A DNA stretch of 16,849 nt from Diplodia intermedia (taxonomy: Eukaryota; Ascomycota; Dothideomycetes; Botryosphaeriales; Botryosphaeriaceae): assembly GCA_021495925.1 (NCBI GenBank), contig JAKEKT010000186.1:1-16849 (forward strand). The letters are read 5' to 3'. The notes beneath the pieces are model-generated. The model made no database searches. It worked only from the letters and a program-made list of their open reading frames with translations, and was not told the origin of the DNA. Made by a program: the position numbers and the translations under genes. Shown here one piece after another: positions 8,038-16,673 of this stretch; the first letter of the stretch is position 1, and every line of letters starts with the position of its first letter.

Positions 8038-9865
8038 AATACCACAGCGCCTTATTCCAGTGCAAACACTTCTCATTCGCCAAATCATCGCCCTCAACGT
8101 ACACGGTCGTATTGAACACCAGCGTATTCGTCTCATTCCCGTACTTCGGCCACGCCAGCTTGTCGTCCGCCCACATGGCGTTGGGGTCGCCCGTCAGCAC
8201 AAACGACATCAGGTACTTCTGCATCGCCACCGCGACCGTCGCGTTGACGGACGACGAGCCGCCGCCGCCCATGCCGCCGCCACCGCCAGCACCGCTAGGT
8301 GCGCCCGAGGAAGACGTCGAGTTGGACGCCGAGGCAGTCGTCGTGGTGTTGGACGACGACGAGGAGGAGGAGGAGGAGGACGACGACTCCTCCGAAAGCG
8401 AATACGTGCTATACCAATAAAACCCCTGATCCGTCCCATGCGTCGCCTCGCCCAACGCAACCATGGCGTTCCACGTGTCGTTGCGCAGGTAATGCGTCAG
8501 CGCGAGGTTCTTGCAGGTGAGGTCGAAGTGCTGCTTCATGTCGGCGAAGCGCAGGCCGGGCGAGGTGTAGGCAGCCTCGGGGTACAGCGCGAGCAGTTCG
8601 TCGACCACGTCGTCCGCGATCGCCGGGAAGAAGAGGCGCAGGTACGTCGATACGTCGGCGCTGGTGTTGACGCCGCTGTAGGCTTGGCTGTTGGCTTCGT
8701 GCTGCTCGTGGCTGATGACGACGGGACCGCTGAAGGAGGCGCGGTTTTGGTGGAGCTGGGCTTCGTCTGTTGGGGGGGAGGGTTAGCGTTGCGTGAAGTT
8801 ACGTTGTGGGGGAGGGAGGGAGAAGGGCGCACAGGTGTCGGCGATGATGTCGCCGTCGACGCGGGGTTGCATCTGGTAGGTGTAGGTGGAGACGATGTCG
8901 GCGGCGGCGGTGGTGAGCGTGTCGAAGTCGACGCCGCGCATGCAGGCCATGGCGCCGCCGTCGCAGCCGACGGCCGAGGAAACGTTCTGCCAGAAGCGCT
9001 GTGTGTTGCCGAATGCGGTTAGATGCACGGTTGCGAGAGCGGAAGGGGGAGTGTGACTTACCTCGGCGTGGTGGTGGCCGGCGCCCGGGACGAAACCGGG
9101 GGACATGACGTAGGCACGGTTGAAGTTCTGTTCAGCATGGCCGGCGAAGCGCTGATGGCGAACGCGTTAGTGATGCGGCTCTTGAGGGGAGATGAGGGAT
9201 CGCCGTACCGTCATCTGGAAGAGGACCTGGGAGCCGCCGGCGGAGAAGCCAACAGCAGTGACCGAGTCCGAGTCGCCTCCGAAGTTGTGGATGTACTTCT
9301 TGACCCACTTGAACGCATGCTCGACGTCCCACACGGCAGTGTTGGAGGTGCCGCCCTCGTGGAGGAAGGTAGGGCCGTTACCAAGGCCGGTCATGCCGAG
9401 ACGGTAGTTGTAGGAAACGAAGACGAACTCCTTGCTCAGGTCGAACAGACCCTCGGGCGTGTTCTCCGCCTTGCTGCCGCCGGTGAACCCACCGCCGTAC
9501 GTCCAGACCATGACGGGCAGCTTCTTGCCGGCGGAGTTTGCGGGCGCCCAGACGTCCATGTAGAGGCAGTCCTCCTCGGACGAGCAGTCGACGTCGGCGT
9601 CGGCGAGGGAGCCGTCGTTGATGTCGGTCTCAACAGGAGGCCATTGCGGCTTGGCCCAGCGCAGATCGCCCGTGGGGACGGCGGCGAAACGGATGTTCTG
9701 GTACTTGTAGTAGCCCAGAGACTCGTTTCCGGCCGCGGCAGCGATGGTCGAGTAGTCGAGCGTGACGGTGGGCATGGCAGCTGAGCTTGTGCCGCTGGCC
9801 GCTGGCGTTTGCGCCGACACGGCCGACGCCGCCAATGGTAGCAGGAGGGTGGAAAGAAAACGCAT
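8036..9865 (-). CDS. secreted type-B carboxylesterase (4 exons, 547 aa)
   Basis: Exons on the minus strand are 9865-9209, 9151-9062, 8998-8833 and 8766-8036, joining to 548 codons ending in TAG. Residues 1-18 are a clear signal peptide, so an extracellular or secretory-pathway ester hydrolase is expected; the natural substrate is unknown. Family marks of the alpha/beta-hydrolase carboxylesterase type B appear in order: NIRFAAVP near 57, the Cys94-Cys100 loop with EDCLYMDVW, oxyanion loop YGGGF at 123-127, and nucleophile elbow GFSAG with Ser208. A second Cys pair lies in exon 3, the likely acid is Glu328 in the HEQHEAN segment, and His414 is in ATHGTD. Several N-glycosylation sequons are present. 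Introns of 57, 63 and 66 bp are all multiples of three with good GT/AG ends; the 63-bp one has no in-frame stop. A Ser/Thr/Gly-rich insert follows the His (residues 432-477). The gene is convergent with the seven-TM gene and divergent from the HET gene. Confidence 0.9.
8249..8386 (-). repeat. low-complexity Ser/Thr/Gly insert inside the carboxylesterase
   Basis: This segment encodes residues 432-477 of the esterase. It starts with twelve serines from TCG/TCC repeats, continues with Asn/Thr/Ala/Ser, and ends in a glycine run (GGGGG-M-GGGG) and SSS. It lies between the catalytic-His region (HGTDQGFYWYS) and the conserved C-terminal helix (MQKYLMSFVLTGDPNAMW), where the family normally has a short loop. 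The frame is kept throughout. The trinucleotide repeats suggest growth by replication slippage. The Ser/Thr content makes O-glycosylation likely if the protein is secreted. Confidence 0.85.
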
Positions 9866-9941
9866 TTCAGCTGATCAACGAACGGCAGCAGAAGTGAACG
9901 AAAGACTGGATGATTCTATCGAGAGGGAAACATGGGCTGGA

Positions 9942-9949
9942 TTATATAT
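9942..9949 (-). promoter_or_regulatory. TATA element of the carboxylesterase
   Basis: On the minus strand TATATAAT lies about 77 bases upstream of the esterase ATG at 9865, a suitable distance for a fungal core promoter. It sits in an A/T-only stretch that stands out from the surrounding GC-rich DNA. Confidence 0.5.
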
Positions 9950-10161
9950 AATAAAAGGAGAGACGCGTACGACAGCCCAGGCGGAGTAGGGCCGCGTAAT
10001 AGTGTCCCAGATTGGCGTTTTGTTTTAAGCCGGTGATCGAAGTAGGGCAGCGGGCCAGGCCGCGTGCTGTGGGCGCGCTATACTGTGTAGTGCAGGTCGC
10101 ATTGATGGCTGATGTGTTACACACGGCTAGCGGCACGAAGAAACGCTCTGTGGTGACGAGT

Positions 10162-10180
10162 CCAATGTGGCAGAGCCAAT
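10162..10180 (+). promoter_or_regulatory. pair of CCAAT boxes in the divergent promoter
   Basis: CCAAT occurs at 10162-10166 and again at 10176-10180, the second as CCAATCA, the form preferred by the fungal HAP/CBC complex. They lie about 300 bases upstream of the esterase start and 950 upstream of the HET start, so the esterase is the likelier target. The pentamer is short and could occur by chance. Confidence 0.25.
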
Positions 10181-11125
10181 CAGTGCTCTGAGGAACGGAG
10201 ATCTTTGCCCGCGAATGGGGTAATGGGCAAGCTCGCCCGCGTCTGGTCTGTCTCGCCGGTGCCGCTGTCGGAGCTCGGGGCATGGAAGGTCCCTGGAAAC
10301 ACTAACAATAAGTTTTTCCTTGAAAATATTGAGATTCAGTGAGTACAAGGCGCAGCTAGGGACGCGGTGACGCGTTCTTCAATTAATACGATTCGATATG
10401 GTGCTGCCGTTTTGTCGCCTGAAGCTTAACACCGCTTGACCCGAGCTCGGGTCCGAGGTGGCCTCGGAGATACATTCTGGTCAGGTTTGAAGGCCAACAG
10501 AAAGACATGTACTGTAGTGAGACTATATATACCTGTCTTCGGACGGTGGGGCCCGGCAATTCTTCAACGGAACCTTTGTTTTCCGTGATCCGATATGTCG
10601 TCCTTTCATCCGTTTGTTTGTATTGCACCCCCGAGCAGATAATGACCAGGCAGGAGACCATATGGACTGGCAATTGGCTGTACCAACCAAGGCTGTATGC
10701 ATTACAACTTCAATCTCTCGATAGAGACGAATTCAGTCTCCTTGTTGTGAGTTCTGAACAGGACAAGACCATGCGCAGACGCTCGGACCTCCAAGCACTA
10801 TAAGGTCTTATATTGAAGTAGACGATATCCACTAGAACAAATAGAGTAAAGGCTTAATGCTACTGCTGAGGCCGACCGTTATTGCTCATGCCCAGCAGCA
10901 AAATGGATGCAGGTCCGGAGAGTAACATCGGCGCTTGTTTCGAACCGTACCCGGAGCTCGATCGACCGACCCACATTTACCCCTCACATACGCTGGCTGA
11001 GTCATACGGCTTCCAGGAAAACTTCGCACTTACCAGTCTGTTTAGCTCTTGAACAAGGAATTCATGCTTTCCATCAACATTGAGCCGAGAGGAAGACTTC
11101 GACACCAAGGAAACATCGAACACCG

Positions 11126-13354
11126 ATGGACTCGCCAATCGACCATGGGATTACTGGAGATGGAGAGCGTTCGGTCTCCGTGGATGCGCTGGATCAAGTC
11201 CAGAGTGACTGGTGTACCGGAAGCTCACCGCGAAATGATGGCAGCAGCCTATGCAAACACTGCAAGGTTCTTGCGTCGTCCGAATACGTGCAGCGGAAGT
11301 ATGCACGCAGGGCTCCGCGCTGGGAAAAAGAATCGTCGGAAGACCCCGATGGACTGCAACATACGACAGAGGAAGTTGTAACTCCCTATGAGAGGAAGGA
11401 CGTGCTACCGACTTTCCCCTCCATCACGGCAACCGCGAACGATGGCTGCAGTTTCTGTAAACTTCTTTTGGCCACCAGTTTCAAGGAAAGCTGCATCAGA
11501 TTATCTCAGACCTACGGCAAATGGATGGTTAGAACTCACTCCGTGACGTTTTACGCCACTCCCCCCGCACCTGGCTTGTCAAGATGGACTTCTAGATTGA
11601 GACTTGACGTAATCCTTGATGGTACGCTTGGACCGCTCTTAGGAACCGAACTGCCCTTCAGCTTCTTTTATCTGGTGGAAAAGGAATTGGGATTACTGCA
11701 TGCTCAAAGGATGCATCTCCAGCAACGAGCAGAAGCTCGTTCGCTCATTTCCGAGAAGGATGCAGCAGTGATGAAGGGCTGGATTTCGGCCTGTGAGAAT
11801 CAAGAGGAATGCGAGCATCACCTGGAAGACACTGGCGGATATCTACCAAGCCGTCTGATCTACGTCGGAAATGATGGCAACGGAGATGGAGTTGTGCGCC
11901 TGATGCAAACCGGTCATATATCAGATACGGCCGATGGGAGGTACGCTGCCTTGAGTCATTGCTGGGGTTCTACAAGCAACCCCCCTTTGAAAACGACAAG
12001 CGATTCGCTGAGTGGATATCTTGACTGTATTCCATACGCATCCTTGCCGAGAAATTACGCCGATGCAATTGCCATAACGAGAGCGCTCGGATTGCAGTTT
12101 CTCTGGATCGACTCACTTTGCATCCTACAGGATCAAGTTGAAGACTGGGAGACAGAGTCTGCTCAGATGCACAAGGTGTACCAAAACGCACATGTCACGC
12201 TTGTTGCTGCCAAGGGAAGCTCCTGTCATGATGGGATGCTCAACGTCAACGCCCCACCTACTGCATGGATACCGCTCGATACGTCGACTTTTGACAGTAG
12301 GGTTGACGGCTACTACCTTCGAGAGGACTGCAGATGGGTAGCTTGGCTAGAAATTGAGGGATCGAGCTGGAGCAAGCGGGCCTGGACCTTCCAGGAGAAC
12401 TTCTTTTCCCCGAGGAGACTTTTCTTCACATCGCACTTTGTATCTTACAGTTGTACAGGCACTCCAACACTTTTTGTGGCGAACGAACAGGATTTCTATC
12501 CTACAGATCGCTTTGGTAATGTGGAGCTGGGTTTGGAAATTGCTCATAAATGCTTGAAGAAAGATGAGGAACAAAGTGTGTCCGAACTTTACTACAATGC
12601 CTGGTTCGGACACATGCAGAAGTACTCAAAAAGATCACTTAGCGTTGCTCAAGATCGCTTGAGCGCTGTATCTTCATGGGCTGGCATGCTATCGGAAGCT
12701 CGAAAGTGCAAGTATTTGGCAGGACTCTGGAGCGACGACTTGTATTTGGGGCTTCTTTGGAAGTGCGCGGCATATTCCCGCATCCACCCACTCGCGGAGA
12801 GGTTGAAGTTCGCCATGCCGCAGGACTTCATCGCGCCATCCTGGAGTTGGGCGTCTCACATGCAAGGGGCAGATTGGACTCGGTGGAGAAGATTTCTAGA
12901 GCCTGAATCTGCATGCGAGATCAAAGAGGCTGAAACATTCCCCTCGGCCCATCGCAATCCTTTCGGTCGAGTTACGGGTGGATACTTGAAAATCTCGGCG
13001 AAGGTTTCTCGCGTTTCTCGCTTTCCGCAGTACGAGTATAGATACGGCTGCCATTTTCGGGCTTCCTGGTCCGAGGGCGAATATAGGGAGCCATCGTACT
13101 TCAACCTTTTCCTGGACTGGTGGGAAGTCGGAATGGACGAAAAGCAATCACACTGTCCGGTCTTTCATGAAGACATGCTCGCTCTTCAGTTGGCTATCTC
13201 TAACCCTGGGCCAGCACGGCACGGCTTGCTATTGCTTCCAACTGGAAAGCCCGATCAGTACTGGCGTGTGGGCACGTTCCTAATCGGGATGAAGTTTGGT
13301 CGTGATATTGCTACCGAGTATTTTAAGGAAGAACGTACCGTTACAATCGTTTGA
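11126..13354 (+). CDS. HET-domain (heterokaryon incompatibility) protein, 742 aa, single exon
   Basis: HET-domain proteins (Pfam PF06985) trigger or modulate cell death on recognition of non-self in filamentous fungi; most family members have no tested role. The domain spans about residues 273-424 and shows all three hallmark blocks: YAALSHCWG (273-281), LPRNYADAI then LWIDSLCILQD (308-336) with the following EDW and VYQNAHVTLVA, and SWSKRAWTFQE (414-424). Before it lie CKHC (43-46) and CSFC (108-111), possibly a metal-binding set common in these proteins, and a Cys/His patch near 223-232. Residues 430-742 have no domain I recognise; no NACHT, WD or ankyrin repeats are visible. The ATG at 11126 is the first in its frame after a TGA at 11081. 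The frame is intact with no need for introns. Its third codon positions are far less GC-rich than in the flanking genes. Whether it acts in incompatibility is inference. Confidence 0.9.
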   Translation: MDSPIDHGITGDGERSVSVDALDQVQSDWCTGSSPRNDGSSLCKHCKVLASSEYVQRKYARRAPRWEKESSEDPDGLQHTTEEVVTPYERKDVLPTFPSITATANDGCSFCKLLLATSFKESCIRLSQTYGKWMVRTHSVTFYATPPAPGLSRWTSRLRLDVILDGTLGPLLGTELPFSFFYLVEKELGLLHAQRMHLQQRAEARSLISEKDAAVMKGWISACENQEECEHHLEDTGGYLPSRLIYVGNDGNGDGVVRLMQTGHISDTADGRYAALSHCWGSTSNPPLKTTSDSLSGYLDCIPYASLPRNYADAIAITRALGLQFLWIDSLCILQDQVEDWETESAQMHKVYQNAHVTLVAAKGSSCHDGMLNVNAPPTAWIPLDTSTFDSRVDGYYLREDCRWVAWLEIEGSSWSKRAWTFQENFFSPRRLFFTSHFVSYSCTGTPTLFVANEQDFYPTDRFGNVELGLEIAHKCLKKDEEQSVSELYYNAWFGHMQKYSKRSLSVAQDRLSAVSSWAGMLSEARKCKYLAGLWSDDLYLGLLWKCAAYSRIHPLAERLKFAMPQDFIAPSWSWASHMQGADWTRWRRFLEPESACEIKEAETFPSAHRNPFGRVTGGYLKISAKVSRVSRFPQYEYRYGCHFRASWSEGEYREPSYFNLFLDWWEVGMDEKQSHCPVFHEDMLALQLAISNPGPARHGLLLLPTGKPDQYWRVGTFLIGMKFGRDIATEYFKEERTVTIV

Positions 13355-13562
13355 ACAAGGCGTCAGTAGATCACGTAGAGCAAGGAGCGATGTGGGGCAA
13401 TCACAAATGGGGATCGAGGCACGGAAATCGAAACATGCGAGCTCGGGTGGACTCCTCTTGGCCAACCCGGGGCGTCGGAGTCGATGCTTATTTACGGGTG
13501 CAGTGACACCTCACTATCTTTGTGCCTGTGCAGGTGGCTGCAGCGCGATGCCGGGGTCCGCG
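13355..13562. other. short spacer after the HET gene
   Basis: This is the likely HET 3' UTR. It contains open frames continuous with the permease relic downstream but no recognisable protein similarity. An acceptor-like pyrimidine-rich CAG ends at 13533. Confidence 0.3.
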
Positions 13563-14026
13563 CAGATCAGCGCAACGAGTACTTATGGGTGGTACAGAAA
13601 CCTTGGACCTCATCTTCCTACATATGTGGGGTTGACGTTGGTGGGGTTGAGCCTGGCGGCGACGGTTTATTCAGAGCTTTTTTTTATGAGTGCTGCTGCC
13701 CTTTTCCTTTTGTTTTCTCTATCACATGCACCGCGGCTGTGTCAGGGGCTTCGAATGGGAAGACGGCACGGCTGGATACGGTGTACCTACTGCCGATCGG
13801 ATCGCCGCCGAGTGCCGAGTCATTTTTCAAAAGCTACCTTGCCGCTCCCATAATGCTCTCGCTGTTCGTTTTCTGGAAGGTGTGGACCCGCGACTGGGGA
13901 TTCGGGGTGGACCTGCTCGAGATGGACTTGGACCTGGGCCGACGGATCGAGGAGGTCTTGGATCCCGAACCTGCGGAAGACGAGAAGCGTACGGGTTGGC
14001 GCCGTGCGGTTGACTTCGTGCTCTGA
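13563..14026 (+). pseudogene. C-terminal remnant of an amino-acid permease
   Basis: From 13787 to the TGA at 14024-14026 one frame encodes about 79 residues typical of the end of a fungal amino-acid/polyamine permease: PIGSPPSAESFFKSYLAAPI, a last membrane helix ending FWKVWTRDW, then EMDLDLGRR and a charged cytosolic tail. Intact members have about 12 membrane helices and 500-600 residues; here the HET gene occupies the place where the rest should be. A second frame at 13617-13685 encodes a hydrophobic segment (LTLVGLSLAATVYSELFF) that could be the preceding helix. A possible 56-bp intron, 13690-13745 (GTGCTG...CTATCAC...TCAG), would join the two frames. Upstream of about 13590 I see no permease similarity. 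It is best read as a truncated relic; a short transcribed ORF is possible. The left boundary is approximate. Confidence 0.6.
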
Positions 14027-14405
14027 TAGCTGGCTGCTACCTCGTATCGGAAAGTGGGGGCGCAGGAAACGAGGTCGGGCGCCGAGAAAGTCCACCATTG
14101 GTGTCTGGAGAGATGAGAAGCGCACCTTGCAGAGATGCAGATCCTTGGTCGGAAACGTTGACAGGGTGGTAGTCGGGTGGGAGTGCCGTACTGGGAGCGG
14201 AACGCTGCTTCGGCACTAGGTAGGTACGATGCTGGGTAGCTGGGATGTGCAGCCGTCTCTTCTGATAAGCACACCAAGCGAGCATGCATGCCCCGCTACC
14301 CCGCCGCTTGTTTGTAAGCTCGAAGCTAAAAGCACCTCACGAAAGGAGACACTTGACAAAGCCACTGAGTTCATCATTCAACCTGCCTCCTCTCTGCCTT
14401 CCGCA
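14027..14405 (+). other. intergenic promoter and leader region of the DUF1680 gene
   Basis: These 379 bases lie between the permease relic stop and the next start codon. No TATA box is evident. The last ~35 bases before the ATG are pyrimidine-rich, as in the leader of the seven-TM gene. Confidence 0.35.
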
Positions 14406-16673
14406 ATGGCTTCCGCGACCCTTGTGCCAATGAAGTACGAGCTGTTCCCTCTCGGGTCGATCAAGCCACAGGGATGGTTTCGCGACCAGCTGCGGCTCTG
14501 CGGCCAAGGGCTGGGGGGAAAGCTCTTCTACTTCTACAGATTCGTCAAGGACAGCACCTGGCTGGGTGGGACGTGGGAGTACTCGCCATTGAATGAAGCC
14601 GCGCCGTACTGGTACAATTACATTGTGCCGCTTGCTTTCAGCTTCGACGAGTCCGCCGATGCTGATCTCGCGCGGGAGCTGAGAGGTCAAGCCGAGCATT
14701 TCCTCCAGTACACTTTGGACCACCAAAGCGCCGACGGCTGGCTGGGTCCGGAGACGACGCAGCAGACGCGCGGAATTTGGGCGCGCTGCCTGTTGCTCCA
14801 AGGACTGATGAACCACTCTACCGCTGACGCTGCAAAGCGAGATGCCATCATCGATGCCATGCTCAAGTTTGTCAAGCTCGTGGAGAAGATGCTGGAGAGA
14901 GACTACGAGGGCTACTTGCCCAAAGACGGCGACGAATTTGACAAACAATGGTTTGGAGTCGTACGCGCACACGAGCTGTCGACAACGCTGCAATGGCTTC
15001 ACGACGAGCCTGAGGCTGCCCAACACCGAGATTGCATCTGGAATGTCATGGAAATGCTCTGGGAAGGCTCACGTCTTGCGAAGCGGGACTGGACCGTGTT
15101 CTTCACCAAGGAAAACTTCCCGCAAAAGCCGTCCGTGAAGCATCACTCACCAAACTTCCAGCACGGCGTCAACCTTGCACAAGGTATTTGACTCCTGTTG
15201 GTGTAGCCCTCGTCTCCATCTTAACTCAGTCAGGTCTTCGGTATCCCGCGCAGCTTTACCGTATGCACCCCTCGTCTCGCCTACTCCGTCTCTCCAAGCA
15301 GGCAGTAGCGCGAGCCTTCGAGTTCCACGGGACACCAGCGGGATCGCTCAGCAGCGATGAATACATCGGAGGCCTGTCACCCCAGCGCGGGGCCGAGCTC
15401 TGCTGCACTGTGGAGTTGATATTCTCTCTATCTTACCTGCATCGTCTCTTCGGCGACAACGACTTTGCGGACCGCGCCGAGTTCGCTGCGTACAACTCGC
15501 TTCCAGCCGCAGTACACTCGGACTGGTGGAGCCACCAGTATGTCACTCAGACAAACCAGCCTTGGGCTCGGGAGTTGCAACTTGAGGAAGGCGAGAGAAC
15601 GCCATTCTACGACGTGTGCCGGTACGCCAATGTTTTTGGACTGGAGCCTGAATTCGTAAGTACCCCGCAAGCAGCTGGGCTACCGTGCGACTGATCCAAA
15701 TCCGTTGAAGCCATGCTGCACCGTGAACCACCCCACAGCCTACCCGAAGATGCTGATGAACTCCTTCCTCCGCTTCACAACCTCACGCCAAGGAAAACCG
15801 CTCCCGGCAATCCTCCACGCACACCTGATCCCCTCCCAACTCGCCATCCCCGGCACCACCATCTCCTGCTCCAGCAACTACCCCTTCGCACCCTGCGCCG
15901 TGCACTACACCATCACCACAACCCAGCCCTTCGACTTCTTCATCCGCGTCCCGCGCTGGGCCACGCCAACCTCCACCATCGACACCGGCGCCGCGCACCC
16001 GGGCTCGTCTCGCCTGTGCAAGACCTTCGCGCCCAACGTCAACGACGACGACGACAACAAGACATTCGCCGGCCTCCACAGAGTCCACGTCCCCGCCGCC
16101 ACCAGCGACGGCGCCGGCGCCTACAGCATCGCCGTGACGCTGCACGCCGACATCCGCGTCGAGCACCACGCCGCCGACGCCTCCGCCTCCGTCAGCATCT
16201 CCTACGGGCCATTGCTGTACGCGTACCCCGTCAAGCACGAGACAACAACCAGGGGCCCCCGCAACTACAAAGACCAAGCCTCCGACTGTCCCGAGGTCGA
16301 AACTCCCGCTCAAGAGGCTGAAGGGTGGAAGGGCAATGTCCGCGACCACGACCTGCTGCCGGAGCCTGCGGCGGCGTGGGGCATCGCCGTCGACCCGAGC
16401 AAGAAGATGGCGCTCGTTTACCAAGACCCCTGGCTGAACGGCGGGAGGGAGAAGGTGCGGGAGCTGCGGAGTCCGGTTTGGGACGACGGCGCGTCGCCTG
16501 TGTACATCGAAGTCGCGGCGGTGGGGGTCGAGTGGCCGGTAAGCAACGGGACGGCGGCGGAGCCGGGTATGGTGGATGCGAGCGCGAGGAGGGGCAAGCC
16601 TTTCCGGGCCAGGCTGGCGCCGTTTGGGACGGCCAAGTTGCATATGGCGCAGTTCCCGGTTGTCGATCTTTAG
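14406..16673 (+). CDS. DUF1680 / GH127-type glycoside hydrolase (beta-L-arabinofuranosidase-like), 3 exons, 720 aa
   Basis: Exons are 14406-15183, 15234-15655 and 15711-16673, joining to 721 codons ending in TAG; introns are 50 and 55 bp with GTATTT/CAG and GTAAGT/AAG ends. The protein matches the DUF1680 superfamily, which includes GH127. The bacterial type enzyme HypBA1 uses a zinc-bound cysteine nucleophile, with ligands in an E-x-C motif and a later Cys-Cys pair. Here GAELCC supplies Glu314 and Cys316, and PCCTVNHP, formed exactly at the second splice junction, supplies Cys402 and Cys403 at a similar spacing. Glu302 (DEYIGG) is a plausible acid/base. Residues of roughly 20-440 should form the helical barrel and 450-720 the beta-sandwich part. 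There is no signal peptide, so action is probably cytosolic on imported or internal sugars. A Met at residue 9 (14430) is an alternative start. The substrate is unproven: the superfamily holds several specificities. The third exon is markedly richer in C-ending codons than exon 1. Confidence 0.85.

Larger units (their letters stand above)
9866..11125. other. divergent intergenic region between esterase and HET gene
   Basis: These 1.26 kb separate two genes that start in opposite directions and should hold both promoters. The esterase side has a TATA element at 9942-9949 and two CCAAT pentamers at 10162-10166 and 10176-10180. On the HET side a TATATATA lies at 10524-10531, about 600 bases before the HET start, so its link to that gene is uncertain. 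A 98-codon + strand frame at 10507-10803 has no recognisable features and is not called. Confidence 0.5.

Noticed and set aside
7976..9022. 348-codon + strand open frame
   Set aside because: It is antisense to the carboxylesterase exons; its Arg/Gly/Val-rich translation is the shadow of GC-rich codons.
9023..9784. 253-codon + strand open frame
   Set aside because: Shadow of esterase exons 1 and 2 on the opposite strand.
10507..10803. 98-codon + strand open frame in the divergent promoter
   Set aside because: No recognisable features and located between two strong genes; chance cannot be excluded.
10930..10990. TTCGAAC-like T-loop suggesting a tRNA
   Set aside because: The flanking bases do not pair as a T stem and no acceptor or anticodon arm can be drawn.
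15783..16643. 286-codon minus-strand open frame
   Set aside because: Antisense shadow of DUF1680 exon 3, explained by C-ending codons there; Gly/Val/Asp-rich without domain character.
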